A DNA stretch of 64,000 nt, taken from contig NZ_JMIH01000024.1 in the NCBI RefSeq assembly GCF_000714815.1, forward strand, positions 62,001 to 126,000. Direction: 5' to 3'. The first letter of the stretch is position 1. Each line of letters begins with the position of its first letter. Both the position numbers and the translations under genes were made by a program. This document shows, piece after piece, positions 53,324 through 62,310 of this stretch. Source of the DNA: Anditalea andensis. GTDB taxonomy: Bacteria > Bacteroidota > Bacteroidia > Cytophagales > Cyclobacteriaceae. The notes below the pieces were generated by a model. The model was not told the origin of the DNA, searched no databases, and worked only from the letters and a program-made list of their open reading frames with translations.

Positions 53324-54961
53324 ATGAAGCATTTTACATCTATTTTGCTTATATGCAGTTTAGTTTGTCTTCAAAGCACTGCCTATAGTCAGGATTATTT
53401 TGCTATCCATTTTAAATATAAACCACAAGGTAATTACAGGCTTGATCAACCCTCTAAATTTTTGACACATGAATCTCTGGCAAGAAAAGTTAGGTTCAAT
53501 GTTAAATTGGATAGCTTGGATCTACCCGTTTCTGAAAGATACCTTTCTGCACTACAACCTCTTATAAAAAGGAATATATATAACAGCAACTGGTTAAATG
53601 CAGCCATAGTCATAGCTGATCCTGAAGAAATTGCACTTATCAGGACCTTTCCTTATGTCGAAAAGGTAGTTTTTATAAAACCTGGGTCCCAATCCAGAGA
53701 ACGGCTGGTCAGAAAATCTGATAAATTAAGTAATATAAACTATCTTCCCATTCCTACCGACCGGATTATATCCAATGAGGTTCAAAATGCTATGTTGGGT
53801 ATAGATAAAATGATAGAAGCAGGATATCGGGGAAAAGAAATCACCATAGCGGTATTTGATGCAGGTTTTATAGGAGCCGACACCATCAAGGCCTTTTACA
53901 GGGCCTTCGATTTAAATAAAGTAGTGGGTCGAAATATGGTGGAACTCGATAGTAAAAATGTTTATACCGGTCACCACCATGGTACCAATGTACTATCTTT
54001 AATGGCTGCATACAATCTTCCGCAGATAATCTCAGGAGCAGTCGAAGCTAAATATATTTTATGCATCACGGAAGATATCAATAGCGAATATAAAATAGAG
54101 GAGTATAATTGGGTCAAGGCTGCAGAATATGCTGACAGTCTAGGAGTGGACATCATCAACAGTTCTTTGGGGTATATGGATTTTGATGATCCACGGATGG
54201 ATTATACAGCTGGAGATCTAGATGGCAAAACAGCCATAATCACCCAAGGAGCTGGTATAGCTGCCGATAAAGGAATATTAGTGGTCAATAGTGCAGGTAA
54301 TTATGGAAGGAGAGGTTCCTCCTCTATAACAGCACCCGCTGATGCAAAAGGAATTCTCTCCGTAGGAGCAGTGAATGTAGAGATAGAGATGTCTATATTC
54401 AGTTCTCAAGGTCCTACGGCTGATGCCAGGATAAAACCTGACCTTGCCGCACTTGGTGAATCAGTTTTTTTACTTGGTCCGGATGGTAAAGGATATTTCT
54501 CGCAAGGTACCTCATTTGCTGCACCACAGATAGCAGCACTCGCTGCAGGACTATGGCAAGCCAAACCTGATTGGAGTAAGGATAAGCTGATAGACAATCT
54601 TTTAAGAAGTTCTTCCCAAGCAGAGGCCCCTGATAACTTAATAGGACATGGTGTACCAAATTTTGTGATGGCATATGATGAACCATCATTGGAAATTCCA
54701 GATACTGAGAATTTCTATCAGGTTAAGGCGTATCCTAATCCCATGATGGGAGATGTACTAAATATCCATTTTGGGACGGAAAAAGAATTACAGGTATTCT
54801 TTTTTGATATCAGTGGAAGATTAATATCAAGTAAGATGTTGATGAGGACAACTGAAGGAGAACCTTTTCTTATGCACATCCCGGCCTTATTGGCAGGAGT
54901 ATATGTATTGGAAGTCAGAACAGCAAAAGAAGTCAAAAGGGTAAGGGTGATAAAGAAATAG
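53324..54961 (+). CDS. Secreted S8 subtilisin-like protease with T9SS sorting domain
   Basis: A 545-residue protein. A signal peptide (cleavage near TAYSQ) and an I9-like propeptide are followed by an S8 catalytic domain with D179 (VFDAGF), H219 (HHHGTN) and S397 (GTSFAAPQIAAL). The oxyanion N is in VNSAGNYG. The C-terminal 75 residues form a type IX secretion sorting domain (VKAYPNPMMGDVLNI to the basic VRVIKK end). It would be exported by Sec and then T9SS and attached to or released from the surface. It is a single gene. Confidence 0.95.
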   Translation: MKHFTSILLICSLVCLQSTAYSQDYFAIHFKYKPQGNYRLDQPSKFLTHESLARKVRFNVKLDSLDLPVSERYLSALQPLIKRNIYNSNWLNAAIVIADPEEIALIRTFPYVEKVVFIKPGSQSRERLVRKSDKLSNINYLPIPTDRIISNEVQNAMLGIDKMIEAGYRGKEITIAVFDAGFIGADTIKAFYRAFDLNKVVGRNMVELDSKNVYTGHHHGTNVLSLMAAYNLPQIISGAVEAKYILCITEDINSEYKIEEYNWVKAAEYADSLGVDIINSSLGYMDFDDPRMDYTAGDLDGKTAIITQGAGIAADKGILVVNSAGNYGRRGSSSITAPADAKGILSVGAVNVEIEMSIFSSQGPTADARIKPDLAALGESVFLLGPDGKGYFSQGTSFAAPQIAALAAGLWQAKPDWSKDKLIDNLLRSSSQAEAPDNLIGHGVPNFVMAYDEPSLEIPDTENFYQVKAYPNPMMGDVLNIHFGTEKELQVFFFDISGRLISSKMLMRTTEGEPFLMHIPALLAGVYVLEVRTAKEVKRVRVIKK

Positions 54962-55133
54962 AGATGTCGGATTTTCATCTGATAAATGATACAATATGAT
55001 TTCCCATAATGATGGAATCAAATTCTATATATTTGATTTAAGGGGTTTTTGGGCTGCTTAACAAAGACTGATATTAGCTGTCTTTTTTATTGATTTACCT
55101 CTACTAGTAATAACTTATCGTATATTAATATAA

Positions 55134-55162
55134 AAAAACGCCCGGGAAAGTCAGGCATTTTT
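55134..55162 (-). terminator. Intrinsic terminator of the metalloprotease gene
   Basis: Read on the minus strand, GCCTG pairs with CGGGC around a seven-base loop and is followed by GTTTTTTT. It starts about four bases after the stop codon at 55166. Confidence 0.7.
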
Positions 55163-55165
55163 TTA

Positions 55166-57622
55166 TCAATGCTCACAATAGATAAGCTCTCTACTGCCAA
55201 TAGGTGCGCCATCTGGTATCTCTAATGTTTTAATAGGTTCTAATGTCTCCGGTAGAGATAAGAATGTATGGATTCTGTTCGCCAGATAGTTGTCATGGGA
55301 TGCTCTAACAGAATCAGGAGTTTTGTCTTTTCTATGGACTATTGATCTGTTTATATTTGCTTTATCGGAGAGGGGAGTATATATATTCTGCAATTTAGAT
55401 CGGGTCAGGGCACGGACTGTGGAGGAAACGTCGGGGTTTTTTGAAAGGGAAATCATTTTTTCAATTAAGATTCTTTCAGACATCATCTGAATTTCCTGAT
55501 GCCATCCGGCCTTATTATCTGTTTTGCTGATTTTACTGATCAATTCCTCCAGCATCCAGTTATAGGAAGGTAATGCTTTGTCCAAAAGCGCCTGCTGGTG
55601 TAGTCTATTCACCCGACTAGGTTCAAACAAAAGATCTAGGGTCATATTCACAAGATTCTCTGCTGGTGCCAGCGGATCGAAATTTAGCCCGTTTCTGGAA
55701 GAGAAGGTCTCCTGCGCATTATAACCTAAAGGCCGTGGATGTATAAGTGCTGAAATATCTGAAGGCAATTCGAGATGAATTGGCTGTATACTGGTCAATA
55801 TAGCATCCAGCGCCTGTTTCTGCTGTTCTGCAGATACGGTTTGCTGTTCAGCTTGGTTGTCCCCTTTTATCTTATAGCGGTAGTCTACTCCCCCTATCAG
55901 CTTAGAAGTGGCCTCCAGCTGGTATCGGTGCATGAGATATAACGGTACCAGGACTTCTTCCAGTGTAGCCAAAGGCGTACCTTCCGGTATAGCATTCATT
56001 CCAAATGTTTTTAGCCTGCTGTTCCGGATCTTAAGTAGTCGTAGGAGTTCCTGCTGTGGTAACGCATGATTGTCCCAGAGGTGTGCTCTGGGATGGCTGC
56101 CTCCCGGTGACCTGGCATCCCGGTCGGAAATAAATTCAAAGCCTTCATCATATGTTTCCTCTAAGATTTTTTTCAACCCTATTTTTTCATCCTGTTCATT
56201 TTCAAAATGGACATAACCATATTTTATGGCCCATTTATCCCATTCCCCGATATGCTGGTCATAGGCGTTACTCAAGTCGATATCTCCTTTTGCAGTCAAT
56301 TGTATATTTGGGTAGGGGTAATCCATGACCGAAGACATGTTTGGCGATGCTGAATAGTTATGTGCAAGTCCGATAGTATGCCCTATTTCATGGGCAGATA
56401 GCTGTCTGAGTCTGTCCAAAGACATTTTTAGCATCGTGCTGTCATATTCTTTGCCTTCACCATATGGCTGCAAAAGCCCCTGTGCAATAAGATAATCCTG
56501 CCTAACACGTAAGCTTCCAAGAGATACATGGCCTTTTATAATTTCTCCTGTTCGCGGATCTCTCACTGATGCCCCATAGGACCAGCCCCTGGTGGATCGG
56601 TGAACCCACTGGATCACATTATAGCGGACATCCATAGGGTCAGAACCCTCTGGAAGGAGTTCTACCCGAAAAGCATTTTTATAGCCAGCTGATTCAAAAG
56701 CATCTTTCCACCAATTTCCTCCTTCTATTAAAGCAGACCTAATAGGTTCTGGTGTGCCTCTGTCCAAATAATAAATTATCGGCTTTACTGCTTCCGACAA
56801 TTCCAATTCTGGATTTTTTTTCTCCAATCTATGTCTAGATATAAATCTTTTCATGATAGGTTCAGATATTGGCGTGGCATAGTCCATATAACTGATGCTG
56901 AAGTAACCTGCTCTAGGGTCAAATGCTCTTGGTTTATAATTATCATCCGGGAGTTCGATAAATGAATGCCTCTGTCTTACCGTCACAGATTCCGCAGAGG
57001 GAGTGACTGAACTTATATGTCTTCCTGTAGGGCTGCCGACCACAGTAATGATCGCTTCAACTTCTGTGTTTTTGGGGAAATTCTTGGTCATGGGATAGTG
57101 GATGGCACTCCGTGATGCCTCCAATTTATAGGATCCCTGTTTGGCTTTGGTCAGTTTTTCGGCGATCTGGTGGGCGTCCTGAAGGTAAAAAGATGTAGCA
57201 TCTACCATATGTTTCCCTCCTTTGCTTTCAGTAATTTCAAAACCCCAAAGCACGGATTCAGCAAAGGCATCCTGTACTGACCTTACCTCATCCTCATTAT
57301 CACTGATGGCACGGTAGTTCATGTTTTTTTCTACTAACAGGATTTTATTTCCCGCTTTTCTGAATTCTACTACCCGAGTATTACCTAATTGTCCTCTGTC
57401 CAGTCCCAGATCATTTGAACCTACTCCGGCTACGAGAGCATTGACGTAAAGAAATTCTTTATCGAGGTCAGAAATTTCTAAAAAGATCTTCCCTTTTTCC
57501 TCATGGGTGTGTACAGAAATATATCCTTCAAGATGTTTTTTTCCGTCCGACTGCGGGTATGCAGATAAGGATATTGTAAGGGTAATAAGAGTAAGTAAAA
57601 GTTTACGCATAAGGTTATCCAT
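55166..57622 (-). CDS. Secreted zinc metalloprotease (DUF5117/DUF4953 family)
   Basis: An 818-residue protein. A signal peptide (LLLTLITLTISLSAYPQ) is followed by a DUF5118/DUF5117 region (KGKIFLEISDLDKEFLYVNALVAG) and a metzincin-like catalytic domain. The zinc motif HEIGHTIGLAH has H411, E412, H415 and H421, and the Met-turn is SVMDYPYPN. The C-terminal part is helical. Such proteases are widespread in Bacteroidota and located in the periplasm or outer membrane; their substrates are unknown. It is a single gene ended by a hairpin terminator. Confidence 0.92.
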   Translation of the reverse strand: MDNLMRKLLLTLITLTISLSAYPQSDGKKHLEGYISVHTHEEKGKIFLEISDLDKEFLYVNALVAGVGSNDLGLDRGQLGNTRVVEFRKAGNKILLVEKNMNYRAISDNEDEVRSVQDAFAESVLWGFEITESKGGKHMVDATSFYLQDAHQIAEKLTKAKQGSYKLEASRSAIHYPMTKNFPKNTEVEAIITVVGSPTGRHISSVTPSAESVTVRQRHSFIELPDDNYKPRAFDPRAGYFSISYMDYATPISEPIMKRFISRHRLEKKNPELELSEAVKPIIYYLDRGTPEPIRSALIEGGNWWKDAFESAGYKNAFRVELLPEGSDPMDVRYNVIQWVHRSTRGWSYGASVRDPRTGEIIKGHVSLGSLRVRQDYLIAQGLLQPYGEGKEYDSTMLKMSLDRLRQLSAHEIGHTIGLAHNYSASPNMSSVMDYPYPNIQLTAKGDIDLSNAYDQHIGEWDKWAIKYGYVHFENEQDEKIGLKKILEETYDEGFEFISDRDARSPGGSHPRAHLWDNHALPQQELLRLLKIRNSRLKTFGMNAIPEGTPLATLEEVLVPLYLMHRYQLEATSKLIGGVDYRYKIKGDNQAEQQTVSAEQQKQALDAILTSIQPIHLELPSDISALIHPRPLGYNAQETFSSRNGLNFDPLAPAENLVNMTLDLLFEPSRVNRLHQQALLDKALPSYNWMLEELISKISKTDNKAGWHQEIQMMSERILIEKMISLSKNPDVSSTVRALTRSKLQNIYTPLSDKANINRSIVHRKDKTPDSVRASHDNYLANRIHTFLSLPETLEPIKTLEIPDGAPIGSRELIYCEH

Positions 57623-57871
57623 TTTCTAAATCAAAAGATAAAAAAAACTTGAATAGATGGTGGTGCCGATCGTGTAAATATTTTGAATATTAGCCCGAAA
57701 CTGTTAAAAAAAATAAACTTTTTTAAAGCTTTCCCATAATAATTGGAGATGAAAGTGTGTAAAAAAGGCCAACAGGAATGTTTTGAAAAAAATATTATCA
57801 ATAGTTTTTAATCGTATATTTTCCACCCTCCGAAAAATACCGGGGTTAATGAATGCTATAAAAAAATCAGC

Positions 57872-59149
57872 TTACCCTTCCCAAGAATTATTGGTGGATT
57901 CGCTGGCTACCTTATTTATTTCTTTTTGATTATCTGCAGTTTTTGTGGGAGGGAGTGTGGGATATAAGTAATCCTGCAGTTCATTCAGGAATTTAAGGCT
58001 GCCATTGGCTACATTACTCAGTATGATGATGGTACTGTGGTCTTTTGGATTGCGGAGCAGATAAGTATTATAGCCATGCCATAATCCTGCATGGTACCAG
58101 ACAGGATCCCCATTCTTCAGAGCTTTTATCCTCCATCCAAAACCATAATCTTCTTTAACCTTTTTATTATTGGCATGAAACCCCGTAAGAGCTTCTTCCA
58201 AGGTAGCTTTGGAAACCAGTTTTTCAGTATATAATGCCTGATCCCATTTATATAAATCCTCTACTGAGGAATACATCCCCTTATCTCCCAATACCGTGTC
58301 GAGATAATCAGGGGTACGTTTTCTCCTATTTCTGGTATGTCCGACAGCAATGTCCTGAGAGGGGAGCTGCGTACTAAAGGTAAAGGTATGGTCCATTTCC
58401 AAAGGGTCAAAAATATGTTGTTGCAGAAAATCAGGAAAGGGTATTCCTGATGCTTTTTCTACTATGGAAGCCAGTAGGAAATAACCAGTGTTACTATAAT
58501 TGAATTTCGAGTCTGGTTTAAAATAGACAGGTGGCTGGTGTCGTACCATTAGGTTGATAACATCATCATTGGTTATAGGTATGGATCTATCCGGCCACAG
58601 CTCATCGCTGAAGTAGGTATAATTAGATAGACCTGACCGATGAGTGAGCAACTGCCGAACGGTGATGTCCACATATGGAAATTCAGGTATGAATTTTTGG
58701 ACAAGATCATCATATGCCAGCTTTCCCTGCTCCTTCAATATCATAATGGCCATAGCAGTAAACTGCTTTGATACAGAGGCCAGTTGAAATGCTGTTTCTG
58801 TTTTTAAAGGTTCTTTGCGCTGAAGGTCTGCATAACCAAAGGCGCTTTTATAAACTACCTGATCATATTTTGTTAATAGAACGGTGCCATTAAAACCCTT
58901 TTTTTTATGTAAAAAAGCAAATATAGAATCCAGCTCACTATTAAGGGTTCTAACACTGTCCGTATTAAAAGAAGACGGAATGTCAATTTTCTGACGGGTC
59001 GCTTCCTCAGCGGCTTTCAGGAGAGAGTCCTGATCGATTCTTGTTTCAAAATTTTCTGATTCCAGTTTAGTTGTCTGGCAAGCTATAAATAAGAAATAGC
59101 AAAGTAAAAAGGAAATATACTTAAGCCGATTAAATTGTAAGTTTTGCAA
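57872..59149 (-). CDS. Beta-lactamase-fold serine hydrolase (class C/penicillin-binding type), lipoprotein
   Basis: A 425-residue lipoprotein (lipobox FIAC, C24). The catalytic SxxK is S125-V-S-K128 in ASVSKQFTAM. The YxN motif is in FNYSNTGYFLL, and a third motif, HAGLWHGYNT, replaces KTG. The group includes esterases, D-aminopeptidases and AmpC-like enzymes, so beta-lactam resistance should not be assumed. It is probably outer-membrane anchored. A possible partner is not evident. It is followed upstream on the same strand by the oligopeptidase B gene after a 290-base gap with its own terminator. Confidence 0.9.
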   Translation of the reverse strand: MQNLQFNRLKYISFLLCYFLFIACQTTKLESENFETRIDQDSLLKAAEEATRQKIDIPSSFNTDSVRTLNSELDSIFAFLHKKKGFNGTVLLTKYDQVVYKSAFGYADLQRKEPLKTETAFQLASVSKQFTAMAIMILKEQGKLAYDDLVQKFIPEFPYVDITVRQLLTHRSGLSNYTYFSDELWPDRSIPITNDDVINLMVRHQPPVYFKPDSKFNYSNTGYFLLASIVEKASGIPFPDFLQQHIFDPLEMDHTFTFSTQLPSQDIAVGHTRNRRKRTPDYLDTVLGDKGMYSSVEDLYKWDQALYTEKLVSKATLEEALTGFHANNKKVKEDYGFGWRIKALKNGDPVWYHAGLWHGYNTYLLRNPKDHSTIIILSNVANGSLKFLNELQDYLYPTLPPTKTADNQKEINKVASESTNNSWEG

Positions 59150-59392
59150 AGGGGTTTATTATTTGTGTTGCAGCTATATCTGCAAACATAAGGATGAAAT
59201 CATAATATTTATGAGGAAAATGAGCATTTTTTTCTGGTTTTTAATAAGTATCTGAGTTTAGATATGGAGGGAAAGTATATAATAAAGAGTTTCAGATTAC
59301 CAAATATGCAGAAAAGTGGATATGATTTAGAGTGATTTCAGCAAAATATTCTTCCATTTTCTAGAGAGGTAAAACATATATTTCAAATAAAA

Positions 59393-59427
59393 AAAACGCT
59401 GCGGCTTTTTTTGTGCCCCAGCGTTTT
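59393..59427 (-). terminator. Hairpin terminator after the oligopeptidase B gene
   Basis: AAAACGCTG (59393-59401) pairs with CAGCGTTTT (59419-59427), with a further inner GGC/GCC pairing. The minus-strand reading ends in a T run. It is 14 bases after the stop codon. Confidence 0.8.
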
Positions 59428-59441
59428 AATAGAATTATATT

Positions 59442-61511
59442 CTAAATATTAATTCCTTCCAGTTTTAATATAAAAGCATATTCCATAGCCAGTTCTTTGA
59501 GTGAATTAAACCTTCCCGAGGCCCCACCATGGCCAGCATCCATATTGGTATAGAGCAGTAGGAGATTATCATCCGTTTTAAGATCACGTAACTTGGCCAC
59601 CCATTTAGTAGGTTCCCAGTATTGTACCTGGCTGTCATGAAGTCCGGAAGTGACCAGTAGGTGAGGGTAGGCTTTGCTTTCTATATTGTCATATGGAGAA
59701 TAAGACAGCATATATTCATAATATTCTTTGTGTTTTGGGTTTCCCCATTCATCAAATTCCCCTGTGGTCAACGGGATGCTTTCATCAAGCATAGTGGTGA
59801 CCACATCCACAAAAGGGACAGCTGCGATGATGCCGTGATAGAGATCAGGCCTTAAATTAATGACCGTTCCCATCAGCAGACCGCCGGCACTTCCACCCAT
59901 GGCATATAGCTTATTAGGGCTTGTGTATTTTTCTGAAATCAGATATTCGGAACAGGCTATGAAATCTGTAAAGGTATTTATTTTCTTAAGCATCTTGCCG
60001 TCCTCATACCATTTTCGGCCCATCTCCTGACCACCTCTTATGTGTGCTATGGCAAAGACAAAGCCCCTATCCAGCAGACTAAGCCTGCTGGAACTAAATA
60101 CAGGGTCAGTGCTGTAACCATATGATCCATAGGCATACTGCAGCATAGGATTGCTGCCATCCCGGATAAAGAGATCTTTCCTATAGACCAATGAGATCGG
60201 GACCCTGGTGCCATCAGCAGCAGTGGCCCAGATCCTCTCAGATGAATACCTATCCTTGTCAAAGTCTCCTAATACCTGCTGTCGCTTTAAGAGCAGCTTC
60301 TTCCTACTGGGCATATGGTAATCAAAGGTAGAAGCAGGTGTAGTAAGGGAGTTAAAGCCATAACGTAGATACTCGGTGTCAAATTCTGGGTTTAGACCCA
60401 CCCAGATAGCATATGCAGCCTCATCTATTTCGATAAAATGATGATTTTCAGTGTGCCAGTTTCTGATCTGGATCCTCGTCTGGCCTTCAGCCCTTTCTTC
60501 CAATACCAGATGGTCTTTAAAAACTTCAAATCCCTCCAAAAGCACATCTTCACGGTGGGAAATTACTTCTTCCCAATTTTCAATTTTCGGAGCTGAAATT
60601 GGTGTTTTTACCAGTTTGAAATTCTGTGCTTCGAGATTGGTCAGGATCAGGAAGTGGCCGTCATAGTGCTCCACATCATACTCCAGGTCCCTCACTCTCT
60701 TTTGGATCAAATGTACATGACCGTATGGATCGTCTGCATCTAAGTACCTTATTTCTGAAGATACGGTGCTATTGGCATTAATAAAAATATATTTTTTGGA
60801 TTTGGATTTGCTTACGGATACAGTGAATGTATCGTCTTTTTCTTCATATACTAGGAGGTCATCGACTTGATCAGTTCCAAGTATATGTCTATAAATCTGA
60901 AAAGACCTCAACGTATTGGGATCTTGTTTTGAATAAAATAAGGTATGGTTATCATTGGCCCATACGAAGTTACCGGTAACCTCTGTTATTTCATCCTCTA
61001 AGAAAGCTCCGGATAGTAAGTTCTTAAATCTCAGGGTATATATCCTTCTACCGATGATATCCTGTGCAAAGGCCAGTATATGCTGATCAGGTGAAATCCC
61101 GATAGCACTGACATTAAAATAATCGAAATCCTCTGCGAGGATATTCTGATCAAGTATCACTTCTTCCACGGCGTCCAGACTTTCTTTTTTTCTGCAGAAA
61201 AGTGGATATTCTCCGCCGGTTATATATTTAGTATAATAATAATAACCGTCTTTAAAATAGGGGACGCTTTCATCATCCTCCTTGATCCTGCTCTTCATTT
61301 CTAAAAACAGTTTTTCCTGAAGCTCCTTGGTATCTGCCAGCTTTTCTTCGAGATACTGGTTTTCCTCGTTTAAATATTGGATGACTTCAGGATTGCTCCG
61401 ATCATTCATCCAATAGTAATGATCAATACGGGTGTGTTGGTGGGAGGTAAGTTTTTGGACAATTTTTTTGGCGTTCGGTATTTTTAGTATTGAAGCTGCT
61501 GCTAAATCCAT
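59442..61511 (-). CDS. ptrB: Oligopeptidase B (S9 family)
   Basis: A 689-residue serine oligopeptidase, the usual length for protease II. An N-terminal seven-bladed propeller (about 75-410) caps an alpha/beta-hydrolase domain. The nucleophile S541 lies in GGSAGGLLMG. The catalytic histidine H661 lies in AGHGGASGRF. IRGGQEMGRKWYEDGK is a conserved loop. There is no signal peptide, so it is cytoplasmic. It would cleave short peptides after basic residues. It is a single gene. Confidence 0.94.
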   Translation of the reverse strand: MDLAAASILKIPNAKKIVQKLTSHQHTRIDHYYWMNDRSNPEVIQYLNEENQYLEEKLADTKELQEKLFLEMKSRIKEDDESVPYFKDGYYYYTKYITGGEYPLFCRKKESLDAVEEVILDQNILAEDFDYFNVSAIGISPDQHILAFAQDIIGRRIYTLRFKNLLSGAFLEDEITEVTGNFVWANDNHTLFYSKQDPNTLRSFQIYRHILGTDQVDDLLVYEEKDDTFTVSVSKSKSKKYIFINANSTVSSEIRYLDADDPYGHVHLIQKRVRDLEYDVEHYDGHFLILTNLEAQNFKLVKTPISAPKIENWEEVISHREDVLLEGFEVFKDHLVLEERAEGQTRIQIRNWHTENHHFIEIDEAAYAIWVGLNPEFDTEYLRYGFNSLTTPASTFDYHMPSRKKLLLKRQQVLGDFDKDRYSSERIWATAADGTRVPISLVYRKDLFIRDGSNPMLQYAYGSYGYSTDPVFSSSRLSLLDRGFVFAIAHIRGGQEMGRKWYEDGKMLKKINTFTDFIACSEYLISEKYTSPNKLYAMGGSAGGLLMGTVINLRPDLYHGIIAAVPFVDVVTTMLDESIPLTTGEFDEWGNPKHKEYYEYMLSYSPYDNIESKAYPHLLVTSGLHDSQVQYWEPTKWVAKLRDLKTDDNLLLLYTNMDAGHGGASGRFNSLKELAMEYAFILKLEGINI

Positions 61512-61776
61512 AGAATATTATAAAATGACTTTTTTAAACAAAAGAGGACCCTGAATTAGTTCGGGCAAAAGTAGGTAAGACTTTGTTTGCATGCAAAAGA
61601 GAAGTTTAATCCTCTGGTCATCACAACAAGACTTCACGAGATCAATTATTTCTATAATATTGAAAAATAACATACTTGATTTAAAAGTAATAGTTATAGG
61701 GAAAAAATAGCCTAATTATAGGATTAAATTGTTATAAATAGCATATTTGAATTAAAAACCTTTAAAATCATTAAAT

Positions 61777-62193
61777 ATGTCATTTATAAAAGAATTTAAA
61801 GTATTTGCTGTAAGAGGGAATGTGGTAGATTTGGCCATAGCCGTGATCATCGGCGGAGCCTTTGGTCGGATCGTGACATCTTTGGTTAATGATATCATCA
61901 TGCCTCCTATAGGATTGCTTATAGGTGGTGTTGATTTTAAAGATTTGATGTTTGTACTTCGTGAGGCATACCTTGATCCATCGGGAGTGGAAATTAATGC
62001 TGTAACTATTAATTATGGTAATTTTATCCAGTTTATAATCGATTTCCTCATTATAGCTTTTGTTATATTTTTGGCCATCAGGGCCATGAGCCGATTGCAG
62101 AAAAAGGAAGAGGCTAAACCGGTTATACCTCCAGCTCCATCAAGGGAGGAAAAGTTATTGGAAGAAATCCGCGATTTGCTTAAGAATAGGTAG
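61777..62193 (+). CDS. mscL: Large-conductance mechanosensitive channel
   Basis: A 138-residue protein of usual MscL size. The N-terminal [31 protein letters not shown] is represented by amphipathic helix and TM1. The periplasmic loop is short, and TM2 ([19 protein letters not shown]) is followed by a charged C-terminal helix ([15 protein letters not shown]). The homopentamer opens under high membrane tension during osmotic downshock. It is a single gene, and an MscS-type channel is encoded at 34299. Confidence 0.97.
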   Translation: MSFIKEFKVFAVRGNVVDLAIAVIIGGAFGRIVTSLVNDIIMPPIGLLIGGVDFKDLMFVLREAYLDPSGVEINAVTINYGNFIQFIIDFLIIAFVIFLAIRAMSRLQKKEEAKPVIPPAPSREEKLLEEIRDLLKNR

Positions 62194-62310
62194 GAAAAGC
62201 TTTATCTATTTAGTAATGCGCTTATTTTTAGGTGTCTCCTTTGTGATTTATGATGATTTAAATTTATTTTACACCCATTTTGGAGTATGACATTTTATCA
62301 TAAGTTTTCA

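Noticed and set aside
57872-59149. Beta-lactam resistance gene
   Set aside because: The fold is shared by many esterases and peptidases, and the KTG motif is not present in standard form.
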